Source of the DNA: DTU036 sp964346475
GTDB taxonomy: Bacteria > Bacillota > Clostridia > Peptostreptococcales > Acidaminobacteraceae
Reading direction: 5' to 3'
Length of the DNA stretch: 5,478 nt
Assembly (NCBI GenBank): GCA_964346475.1
Contig: CAYFUM010000050.1
Coordinates: 1-5,478 of the forward strand
The position numbers were made by a program, and so were the translations under genes. Below, piece after piece: positions 1 through 5,478 of the stretch; the first letter of the stretch is position 1, and each line of letters begins with the position of its first letter. Under the pieces are notes generated by a model, which saw nothing but the letters and a program-made list of their open reading frames with translations, did not search any database and was not told the origin of the DNA.

Positions 1-2
1 GC

Positions 3-731
3 TCTCATGATCCTGCCGAAGTGCCAAGACTGCTTAAGCGTATTCAGATGCCCGATCATCCAGCTTTGGTGATTGCCTCCCGGCAAATCCCAGGGAGCAC
101 GCAGGATTGGCCAGTAGCCAGGAGGGCGCTATCCGCGCTGGGGAACCTGTACATTCGCGCGGTCCTAGGGTCGGCAGTGAAAGACAATACTGCCGGTTAC
201 CGAATCTACGACCTTCACCAGGTCACGTCCGGAGGGAACCTGGTGGCACAATCCAGAGCGGACGGCTACGGATTCCAAGCGGAAATGACAGCGCTGTGCA
301 GCATGGGGGAGAAGGGGATCGTGGAAGTACCCACCCACTTTTCTTCCCGCATTGCTGGATCGTCGAAAATGTCCGTGGGTATCGCCTGGGAACAGCTCCG
401 TCGCGTCAATGCGCTGGCGTTAACTGCAGTTTGGAAGAGGCGAAAGCCAAGTTGGAGGGGTACGAACCGTCCTGTTGCGGAGATGGTCGGTGGGTCACTA
501 TGGGACTTAGGGGCGTCGATTGGACACAGGCGCTCCTTACCTTGTTTTTCTCCGTATCGCGGGGACCGATATCGGAGCGATAACGAGTGTCTTCGGGGAG
601 TCTCCTGGAGAGTGCATAGGATCATTATCACAAGGGTGCTGGACTTATGTAAGCGGTGCGGAGGCGTTGTAGGCTCGATCCAGATCATTTGCCTCCGCCG
701 CTATGCAGAAAGGTCGCACCTTGGCACCTGA
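3..731 (+). CDS. Family-2 glycosyltransferase, polyprenol-phosphate mannosyltransferase-like, 5'-truncated, doubtful 3' end
   Basis: The frame is already open at the window edge, so the true start lies upstream. The first residues, SHDPAEVPRLL, match the segment just after the metal-binding DxD motif of dolichol/polyprenol-phosphate mannose synthases. In order follow the family landmarks VIASR (about 69-83), a Pro-Gly turn before W, GNLYIR, TAGYR, DGYGFQAEM, VEVP and SKM (ending near 371). The family transfers mannose from GDP-Man to a polyprenyl phosphate at the inner membrane face, supplying envelope mannosylation. No membrane segment is visible in the part present. Homology fades at about 435. 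The remaining ~100 codons are rich in Arg, Cys and Trp, use AGG, CTA and TTA codons, and run through a terminator-like hairpin and an operator-like dyad. I therefore think the original stop was upstream and was lost by frameshift or mutation, or that there is a sequencing error. The present stop overlaps the next gene by 11 bp. Family assignment is firm; exact substrate and 3' end are not. Confidence 0.75.
   Translation, partial: SHDPAEVPRLLKRIQMPDHPALVIASRQIPGSTQDWPVARRALSALGNLYIRAVLGSAVKDNTAGYRIYDLHQVTSGGNLVAQSRADGYGFQAEMTALCSMGEKGIVEVPTHFSSRIAGSSKMSVGIAWEQLRRVNALALTAVWKRRKPSWRGTNRPVAEMVGGSLWDLGASIGHRRSLPCFSPYRGDRYRSDNECLRGVSWRVHRIIITRVLDLCKRCGGVVGSIQIICLRRYAERSHLGT
509..549 (+). terminator. 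Probable intrinsic terminator inside the 3' extension of the glycosyltransferase frame
   Basis: AGGGGCG (509-515) pairs with CGCTCCT (531-537), giving a 7-bp stem with one G-U pair and a 15-nt loop. A T-rich tract (TTGTTTTT, 542-549) follows after four bases. This is close to a rho-independent terminator and lies where a mannosyltransferase of normal length would be expected to have ended. The loop is long and the T-tract is offset from the stem, so the call is moderate. A frame-1 stop (TAG, 508-510) sits at the base of the stem, which would suit a gene that originally ended here in another frame. Confidence 0.45.
550..582. promoter_or_regulatory. Nested inverted repeat, possible operator
   Basis: Three overlapping dyads occur here: CTCCG (550-554) with CGGAG (573-577), TATCGC (555-560) with GCGATA (577-582), and the perfect 10-bp palindrome CCGATATCGG (566-575). 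They lie between the terminator-like hairpin and the start of the three-gene operon, where a repressor or activator site for the operon could sit. No regulator gene is in the window and no known operator consensus is recognised. The dyads are short enough to arise by chance. Confidence 0.25.
617..622 (+). promoter_or_regulatory. Weak candidate -10 element (TAGGAT) for the operon
   Basis: TAGGAT fits the TAnnnT form common in actinobacterial -10 boxes and would give an untranslated leader of about 90 nt before the TTG at 721. No acceptable -35 hexamer is present at 16-18 bp. TATGTA (646-651) with TTATCA (625-630, 15-bp spacer) and TAGGCT (670-675) are rival boxes. The operon promoter is therefore expected in 583-700 but is not resolved by eye. 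Confidence 0.2.
707..713 (+). promoter_or_regulatory. Ribosome binding site that favours the TTG start at 721
   Basis: AGAAAGG contains AAAGG, complementary to the 16S 3' end, and lies exactly 7 nt before TTG at 721. The rival ATG at 703 is preceded by pyrimidine-rich CCTCCGCCGCT with no Shine-Dalgarno. The other two genes of the operon show the same 7-nt spacing, which is the main reason for choosing the TTG. Confidence 0.55.
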
Positions 732-3249
732 AGTTGTTGATGTTCTTGAGGTTCGTGTGGTGGACGCGCAGGCCATCAGGTTTGGTGTGCGTGTTGAGGG
801 TAGTCGTTACTACAATGCGGTTTTATTATTGGAGGGAATGACTGCCTCGGGCAAGCATGTGCGGGGGATTGGAGAGAGCAGTTTCCGGTCTAGGCGGCCC
901 GGAAAAAAAGCCAAAGCGTCTTGGGGAAAGCTTGTAGAAGACGTTTCTGGCCTCGCGGGGACGGAGTTGGTCTTTAGACTTGGCGACTCCCTTCTGGATT
1001 CTGTCCGTTCTCAGGTTCACAAGATTGTGGGCGAGGAGGGACGTGAACCCGGGTTCGAAGGCTTGCGCTTGGGGGCAGAGATGGCCCTCTTGGACTTGGT
1101 TGCTGACGCACTTGATTGTAGTGTCGCAAGTCTCCTCGCTGAAGGTAGAGAAACAACCGGTGATGATCTGGTCAAGATCCCTTTCCTTCCCGTTCGGGGA
1201 GGGCCACACTTGGATGCTGTTGCGCGGATTCAAGAGGCCGGTTTTACGGCTGAGGACGAAGTGTGGCTTGATTTTGGATGCCGTTTCAACACGAAGGTTG
1301 CCAGTGCTTGGGTTGACCAGCTTGAAGAGCTTGTGGATGAAGGCGTAGCTCAGTCCTTTGTTGAGTACCGTCCCTTGCGTCCTGTGAGGCTGAACAAGCA
1401 GGGGTTCCTTTCGGACAAAGCTCGTAAGACGTTGGGTAAGGTTTCTGTGGCATGGGATGTTGATCATCCAAACGCGCTTTCGCATGATACGTCTTTGGGA
1501 TCTAGTTTCAATCGTGTTGTTGTGCGACCAATTGCTCTGGGTAGTTACATCAGTGCTACTCGGCTGATTGAGGAACTCTCTAAGTCGGGTGCGACCGATG
1601 TCTACGTCGCGGAAGATCCTGCCATGGGGCCGGTTGGGTCACACGCAATGCGTGCGCTGATTGAGGCAAATGACAATCTCAAAGGGGTTCTAGTCCATGT
1701 AGGCACCGTTGCTCCAGAACCTCTCAACTATCGCACGGACCTGTCCTGGCTGCTCACAGCGCCGGCAGTGCGATATGCCGGGACAGAGCCTCTGATCGGG
1801 GAGCGCGACAAAGACTTTAACCAATTCGAAGAGTTGCCGTACCTCCAGGTTCTCGGTCCCAATGGGACAAAGGGACACCTTATGGAGCGCCAAGCCCTAG
1901 CACTGGGAATGGATACGGTGCGCTACTCCAAGGGGGCTTTTACTGCCAGCGACCGGAAGAACGAACCTGTTTTGTTCAAATGGAGCCGCACGCCGCTATC
2001 TTCCGCAGTCGCGCTCTCTGTTTGTACGCACAAGGAAGCCACGCGAATGCTCTTGAGCCGGGCTGGTGTTCCGACCCCTCGTGGAAGAACATTCGCAAAC
2101 GGCGACTGGGCGACTGGGAAAGAATTCGCAGACCTAATCGGGTTCCCCGTCGTGGTGAAACCCGCAATGGGGGTGCGAGGGATTGGTGTAGTTGCCGACA
2201 TCAAGAACCAGCACGAGCTCGACCTGGCATTACGGCAACTCAGTGACAGCAAGCTTGGCAGCCAGGATTTCATCGTCGAGAAGCACATTCCTGGCAAGGA
2301 CTACCGCATCGTTGTTGTAGGAGATGAGGTTGTCGCCGCTATCTTGCGCGAACCGGCCCAGGTAGTTGGGGATGGGAAACACACAGTTACCGAGTTAATT
2401 CTGAAGAAGAACGCGCAACGGCGCCTTAATCCGCATCTTTGGGGGCGCCCGATTGTGTATGATGCCGCGTCGGTTTACCAACTCGAGAGGTTGGGGCTTA
2501 CACCTCAGGATGTTCCGGAAGACGGACAGGTAGTAGTGTTATCAAACTCTTCCAGCCTGTCCCAGGGAGGGGAATCCTTCGATGTCTTGGACGAGTTGCA
2601 CCCGACGATCGTGCAGGCCTGCGTCGATGCGGTGAATGCGGTCCCCAACCTAGAATTCTGCGGGGTTGACTTCTTGATTGAGGATCACACGAAGCCCTTA
2701 GATGAGCAAGATGCTGCAATAGTCGAACTGAATGCTCACGCTGCCATCGGCAACTGTGAGTACCCACTGTATGGGCAGCCCAGGCAGGTGGCGCGCGCGC
2801 TTATGAAATTAATCGCTGAAGAGTTAGATCTCGACGTGCCAGATGAGCCAGCGGAGACACTAACCCTTCGTTCTGAGATTCGAGGTAGGGTCCTGGAGGT
2901 CGGGTACCAGGAATGGTTTGCCCGTCTTGCGCGTTCCTATGGGATTGATGGGTGGATCCAACCCAAGGGAAGCAGATCATTGGTAGCGGAGCTTTCTGGC
3001 GAGACCAAGGCAGTTAGCGCTTTGGTTGCTGCCGCCGCATTGGGACCAGCACGCGCATTTCCGACTTCAGTCACAACCACCCACATCGAAACTCCGGTGC
3101 CTCAAGGATTCACAGTCAAGCGTGCAGGGATCAGGGACGTTATGACAAGCCCTGATAGGGCTGCCAGGGCAGCAAAGCGGAGATTGCGGATGATCAAACG
3201 AAAATTCTCCGAGTTGCTACCGGGAACGGGTGAGAAACATAATGACTAA
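721..3249 (+). CDS. Enolase-like / ATP-grasp ligase / acylphosphatase-like fusion protein
   Basis: This is a predicted cytoplasmic amide (peptide) ligase of 842 residues from TTG 721, or 848 from ATG 703. Numbering is from the TTG. Residues ~10-340 resemble the enolase superfamily near dipeptide epimerases: WLDFG (D184), FVEYRP (E215) and AWDVDH (D246) sit where the three metal ligands are expected. The strand that normally carries a catalytic Lys reads VVVRP (R269), and no KxK is seen. Residues ~385-710 form an ATP-grasp of the cyanophycin-synthetase type: K438 in the HKEATRMLL helix, VVVKP (K480), IVEK (E520), PGKDYRIVVVG, VVGDGKHTV, GVDF (D650) and VELN (E669, N671). Residues ~714-791 follow the acylphosphatase pattern, but the usual GRVQGVGFR is GRVLEVGYQ and GWVRN is GWIQP, so the catalytic Arg and Asn are gone. 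The tail after ~800 is highly basic. No Mur-ligase half, signal peptide or membrane segment is seen. Substrate is unknown. ATP-grasp assignment is strong, acylphosphatase-like strong, enolase-like moderate. Confidence 0.9.
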   Translation: MAPEVVDVLEVRVVDAQAIRFGVRVEGSRYYNAVLLLEGMTASGKHVRGIGESSFRSRRPGKKAKASWGKLVEDVSGLAGTELVFRLGDSLLDSVRSQVHKIVGEEGREPGFEGLRLGAEMALLDLVADALDCSVASLLAEGRETTGDDLVKIPFLPVRGGPHLDAVARIQEAGFTAEDEVWLDFGCRFNTKVASAWVDQLEELVDEGVAQSFVEYRPLRPVRLNKQGFLSDKARKTLGKVSVAWDVDHPNALSHDTSLGSSFNRVVVRPIALGSYISATRLIEELSKSGATDVYVAEDPAMGPVGSHAMRALIEANDNLKGVLVHVGTVAPEPLNYRTDLSWLLTAPAVRYAGTEPLIGERDKDFNQFEELPYLQVLGPNGTKGHLMERQALALGMDTVRYSKGAFTASDRKNEPVLFKWSRTPLSSAVALSVCTHKEATRMLLSRAGVPTPRGRTFANGDWATGKEFADLIGFPVVVKPAMGVRGIGVVADIKNQHELDLALRQLSDSKLGSQDFIVEKHIPGKDYRIVVVGDEVVAAILREPAQVVGDGKHTVTELILKKNAQRRLNPHLWGRPIVYDAASVYQLERLGLTPQDVPEDGQVVVLSNSSSLSQGGESFDVLDELHPTIVQACVDAVNAVPNLEFCGVDFLIEDHTKPLDEQDAAIVELNAHAAIGNCEYPLYGQPRQVARALMKLIAEELDLDVPDEPAETLTLRSEIRGRVLEVGYQEWFARLARSYGIDGWIQPKGSRSLVAELSGETKAVSALVAAAALGPARAFPTSVTTTHIETPVPQGFTVKRAGIRDVMTSPDRAARAAKRRLRMIKRKFSELLPGTGEKHND
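3228..3234 (+). promoter_or_regulatory. Ribosome binding site for the second ATP-grasp gene
   Basis: GGGTGAG lies inside the last codons of the preceding gene, 7 nt before the ATG at 3242. It favours ATG 3242 over the in-frame GTG at 3230, which overlaps this site and has only weak purine content upstream. Confidence 0.6.
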
Positions 3250-4420
3250 GGTCGAAGCGAGTTCAGATGCATTGGTTCCAAATCCCAATACATTTGACGG
3301 AGTTCTAGTCCTCGGTGATCTTCTGGATCGCGGGTTGGAAATCGAGGTGCTTCCGCGCCAGGTGGTCATCGCGAAGGACACTGAAGGAAAATCCTATTCT
3401 TTTGTGCATGGGCTTCCGGGGGATAGCGGGCTGGCTCCCGTCACGTATGCGCAGGACAAGAGGATGCGCCGTTCCATGATGGAACGTCAGCGGATGCGGA
3501 TCCCTAGGGGTGCAACCTTTAGTGTTGGCCGCGGTCGGGACCTGGCGAAGAAATTCGCAAACCGTATTGGTTACCCTGTAATGGTCAAGCCCGCCCTCGG
3601 TGACAACGCCATCGAAGCAACCTTGAACATCATGAACGACAAGGACTTCGACGACGCCATTGACCGGCTCATGGTCCCACCCGAAAAGCGCCCAGATTTC
3701 ACCAGGGCGTCGTACGGGCTGACAGAGCTTCGCGCGCCCGGTGTCGTTGATGGAGTCGTCACCGTCCCCCCGGGTTTTGAATTCATTGTCGAGAAGCAGC
3801 CAGCGGGGCAATGCATTCGGTTTTTTGTGTTGGATGGAAAAATGAAAAACGCTGTCTTGTGCACGGGAAACCCCTCGAACAAATCGCTGACGGCCGCGAA
3901 AGACATAACGCTCTCGATCAGCTCACACCTTCGGGAGAAAGTCGAAAAGGCCGGTTCTCTTATTCCCGGACTCCGTGCCGTAACACTTGACGTGATGGTG
4001 ACTGACTATGGCGGAGAAGCCGCAGACGCAGAGTTCATCGAGTTGTCTGAACGCCCCGGGTTCTGGGTGCATCGCGTAGCGGACCGGGATTTAGCGCGAC
4101 GTCTCAGCCACGAGATGGTGTCTGCATATTTGGGATTGACCGGATCACTTGCACATGATTCAGACTCAGTTTCTTACGAGTTCGAAGCGCACGCGGTGCC
4201 TGACGTCTCACTCGCACAACGTATGATCGCGGATCTAGCACCTGTCTTCAACGTCAGCTATGAGCCTGCCGTCTCAGACCATCTTGAGGGGACTCTATCC
4301 GGTACTCTAGCGGGGTACCCCTATCGGGTGGCGGACTTTGTTGATGCGCTTTTGGACGGTCGCGTCGGCGGCGTTCCAGTGATGTTATGTGTCCTTAAGC
4401 CTGCGGAGGCTGCGTCTTGA
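3242..4420 (+). CDS. Second ATP-grasp ligase with a probable acylphosphatase-like C-terminal domain
   Basis: The product is a soluble 392-residue protein from ATG 3242 (396 if GTG 3230 is used). It overlaps the end of the fusion gene by 8 bp. Residues ~15-70 form a pre-ATP-grasp region. K73 in QDKRMRRSMM, IPRG (87-90), YPVMVKP (K116), FIVEK (181-185), LDVMV (D250) and FIELSE (E267, S269) follow the order of the ATP-grasp motifs in the preceding protein. The two therefore look like paralogues. Differences are a weakened glycine loop after the Lys (ALGDNAIE), an inserted segment at ~145-175 and Ser for Asn in the E-x-N metal motif. Residues ~310-387 can be read as beta-alpha-beta-beta-alpha-beta (YEFEAHAV, SLAQRMIADL, NVSY, LEGTLSGTL, VADFVDALL, VPVMLCVL). 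That is the order of an acylphosphatase/ferredoxin-like fold, without the GRVQG signature. Likely role: a second amide-bond step, or a partner subunit. ATP-grasp membership is confident; activity, substrate and C-terminal fold are inferred. Confidence 0.87.
   Translation: MTKVEASSDALVPNPNTFDGVLVLGDLLDRGLEIEVLPRQVVIAKDTEGKSYSFVHGLPGDSGLAPVTYAQDKRMRRSMMERQRMRIPRGATFSVGRGRDLAKKFANRIGYPVMVKPALGDNAIEATLNIMNDKDFDDAIDRLMVPPEKRPDFTRASYGLTELRAPGVVDGVVTVPPGFEFIVEKQPAGQCIRFFVLDGKMKNAVLCTGNPSNKSLTAAKDITLSISSHLREKVEKAGSLIPGLRAVTLDVMVTDYGGEAADAEFIELSERPGFWVHRVADRDLARRLSHEMVSAYLGLTGSLAHDSDSVSYEFEAHAVPDVSLAQRMIADLAPVFNVSYEPAVSDHLEGTLSGTLAGYPYRVADFVDALLDGRVGGVPVMLCVLKPAEAAS
4405..4409 (+). promoter_or_regulatory. 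Ribosome binding site supporting the TTG start of the racemase
   Basis: A perfect GGAGG lies 7 nt before TTG at 4417, within the final codons of the second ATP-grasp gene. No in-frame ATG or GTG occurs near the conserved GVIGG start of the racemase fold, so the TTG is the only sensible start. Confidence 0.75.
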
Positions 4421-5133
4421 TAGATGGATGGCACAGTGGACCCGTCGCCGGCGTAATTGGGGGACTTGGACCGCTGGCCACCGCGCAGTTTTTGGCCGCA
4501 GTGGTGGAGCAGACGGGTGCTGAAACGGATCAAGACAATCTTGATATGTTAATCAGTCAACACTCGTCAACTCCTGATAGAACTGCGTACCTCCTTGACG
4601 ATTCGATGCCAGATCCCACACCGGCACTAATCCATGATGCTCGAATGCTTGAGAGGATGGGAGCCGATTTTTTGGTTATTCCTTGCAACACCGCCCATGC
4701 ATTCATCTGGGAGATAAGGGCATCAGTAAACATCGCCATCGTGGACATGTTGGAAGCCACAGTCGACGATCTCAACTCCAGGGTTCACGTGCCGGCAAAA
4801 GTAGGACTTCTAGCAACCGACGGTACTCGCCGGTCGGGCATATACCAAGAAGCTCTAACGAAAGCTGGGCATGATGTCATACTCCCTGACGAAGCAGACC
4901 AAGACAAGGTCATGTTCGTGATCTACGAGCAGGTCAAAGGGGGCAGCGCTGACCAACCAGATGCGCTGTTGGAGGTCATAAAAAATCTGCGTGACGCTGG
5001 TGCGGAGTATCTCATCCTGGGATGTACCGAGCTGCCTATAGCCGCCAAGGATCTGGGCGTCCTGCGAAAACCGTGGATCGTGGACTCCCTAGAAAGCCTC
5101 GCAAAGGCGACATTGCGGCAAGCTGGGCGGTAA
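4417..5133 (+). CDS. Aspartate/glutamate racemase family protein
   Basis: This 238-residue enzyme belongs to the PLP-independent Asp/Glu racemase superfamily, which interconverts L- and D-aspartate (or glutamate) in the cytoplasm with two cysteines as opposed acid/base residues. Visible landmarks are the N-terminal GVIGGLGPLAT (12-22), the STPDRT segment (51-56), PCNTAH with Cys90, and GCTELPI with Cys203; IVD (221-223) lies near the C-terminus. Both cysteines are present and the length is normal for the family, so it should be active. It resembles the aspartate racemase branch (GGLGPLAT, PDRT) more than MurI glutamate racemase, but the preferred amino acid cannot be fixed by eye. The TTG start overlaps the TGA of the preceding gene by 4 bp (TTGA) and has a perfect GGAGG, indicating translational coupling. 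Context suggests it supplies a D-acidic amino acid to the two upstream ATP-grasp ligases. Confidence 0.93.
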   Translation: MIDGWHSGPVAGVIGGLGPLATAQFLAAVVEQTGAETDQDNLDMLISQHSSTPDRTAYLLDDSMPDPTPALIHDARMLERMGADFLVIPCNTAHAFIWEIRASVNIAIVDMLEATVDDLNSRVHVPAKVGLLATDGTRRSGIYQEALTKAGHDVILPDEADQDKVMFVIYEQVKGGSADQPDALLEVIKNLRDAGAEYLILGCTELPIAAKDLGVLRKPWIVDSLESLAKATLRQAGR

Positions 5134-5173
5134 CGTCTTCGCGAAATCTGCCTTGAAGATCACGAGGTGTCAC

Positions 5174-5217
5174 CGCGCACGCCTGTGCGTGTCACTCGGA
5201 CGCGGGTCTCGCGTTCG
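5174..5217 (+). terminator. Two adjacent GC-rich hairpins after the operon, possible terminator
   Basis: CGCAC (5176-5180) pairs with GTGCG (5185-5189) around a GCCT loop. CGGACGCG (5197-5204) pairs with CGCGTTCG (5210-5217) around a 5-nt loop, an 8-bp stem with one G-U pair. They begin about 40 nt after the racemase stop. No T-tract follows, so this would be an atypical terminator or an RNA-stabilising structure. A direct repeat GTGTCAC (5167-5173 and 5189-5195) flanks the first hairpin. Confidence 0.3.
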
Positions 5218-5478
5218 CATGTCTGAAGACGCCAAGCGCAAGAGGCCAGAGTGGTGATCACTCACGCCAAGGCTACTGACGCTCGACTATGACGATAGAA
5301 CGACGGTGAAGCGACTGGTTTCGAAGATTCTGTTTTAGAGCAGCATCCGGGTGGTCACACACAACTCGGTGGTAGGCAGCGGTTTGGGCCGTCTCGCATT
5401 GGCGATGCGCTTACACTTCGATAACTGTGTCCTGCATAGTTTGAGTAGGCCGTTCGGCAGAGTTTTTCCGGCCATGTT
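5218..5478. other. Intergenic tail with no supported gene
   Basis: Reading all frames on both strands gives only short open stretches interrupted by stops. None has a recognisable family motif or a start with a good Shine-Dalgarno. The only hint is a minus-strand stretch from the window edge to a stop at 5411-5413, too short to support. No tRNA, repeat array or insertion-sequence end was seen. It may hold decayed coding sequence or the control region of a gene beyond the edge. Confidence 0.5.

Noticed and set aside
107..583. Frame-2 open stretch overlapping the glycosyltransferase
   Set aside because: Its first half is antagonistic to a well-recognised coding frame. The segment around 430-480 (LEEAKAKLEG) looks protein-like, but I could not tie it to a mannosyltransferase C-terminus, so a specific frameshift point is not claimed.
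826..1485. Long minus-strand open frame of 219 codons
   Set aside because: It lies wholly antisense to the enolase-like part, has no family motif, and its composition reflects the complementary coding strand.
3230..3241. GTG at 3230 as start of the second ATP-grasp gene
   Set aside because: It overlaps the Shine-Dalgarno that serves ATG 3242, and the four extra residues add nothing recognisable.
721..3249. Naming the fusion gene cyanophycin synthetase (cphA)
   Set aside because: The ATP-grasp signatures match, but the Mur-ligase half is absent and the N-terminal domain is different, so poly-Asp-Arg synthesis cannot be assumed.
4417..5133. Calling the racemase murI
   Set aside because: The GGLGPLAT and PDRT motifs fit the aspartate-racemase branch better, and the context is not peptidoglycan synthesis.
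5411..5478. Possible C-terminus of a convergent minus-strand gene ending in DTVIEV at the window edge
   Set aside because: Only 21 residues before a stop at 5411-5413 and no recognisable motif; too short to support.
5134..5478. CRISPR array, tRNA, attachment site or insertion-sequence end in the tail
   Set aside because: No regularly spaced repeats, no cloverleaf pattern, no terminal inverted repeats and no transposase-like reading frame were found.

Overview
This window looks like actinobacterial DNA of moderate GC content (mid-fifties percent by eye, not computed). That placement rests on the polyprenol-phosphate-mannose synthase-type glycosyltransferase at the left edge, the in-frame TTG starts and the tight gene overlaps. 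Genus cannot be decided from the sequence. All convincing genes lie on the + strand.

Left part (1 to about 720): the 3' portion of a family-2 glycosyltransferase that resembles dolichol/polyprenol-phosphate mannosyltransferase. It enters from outside the window. Recognisable homology ends near 435, but the frame stays open to a stop at 731. It reads through a terminator-like hairpin plus T-tract (509-549) and an operator-like dyad (550-582), so its last ~100 codons are doubtful and the original stop may have been lost.

Central part (721-5133): three overlapping genes, almost certainly one operon. The first encodes an 842-residue fusion of a degenerate enolase-superfamily barrel, a cyanophycin-synthetase-type ATP-grasp ligase, an acylphosphatase-like domain without its catalytic Arg and Asn, and a very basic tail. 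The second is a 392-residue ATP-grasp protein that looks like a divergent sibling of the ligase half of the first, probably with its own C-terminal acylphosphatase-like fold. The third is an intact aspartate/glutamate racemase with both catalytic cysteines. Overlaps are 8 bp and 4 bp. Each gene has a purine-rich Shine-Dalgarno exactly 7 nt before its preferred start, and two of the three preferred starts are TTG.

Working model (inference): the racemase supplies D-Asp or D-Glu and the two ATP-grasp enzymes make successive peptide (amide) bonds through acyl-phosphate intermediates. The enolase-like and acylphosphatase-like domains may act as substrate- or intermediate-binding modules rather than enzymes. 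The product would be a small D-amino-acid-containing peptide or a peptide modification. I do not recognise this exact combination as a characterised pathway. No exporter, peptidase or Mur-ligase domain is visible in the window.

Right part (5134-5478): no supported gene. It begins with two GC-rich hairpins that could end the operon; the rest holds only short open stretches in both directions.
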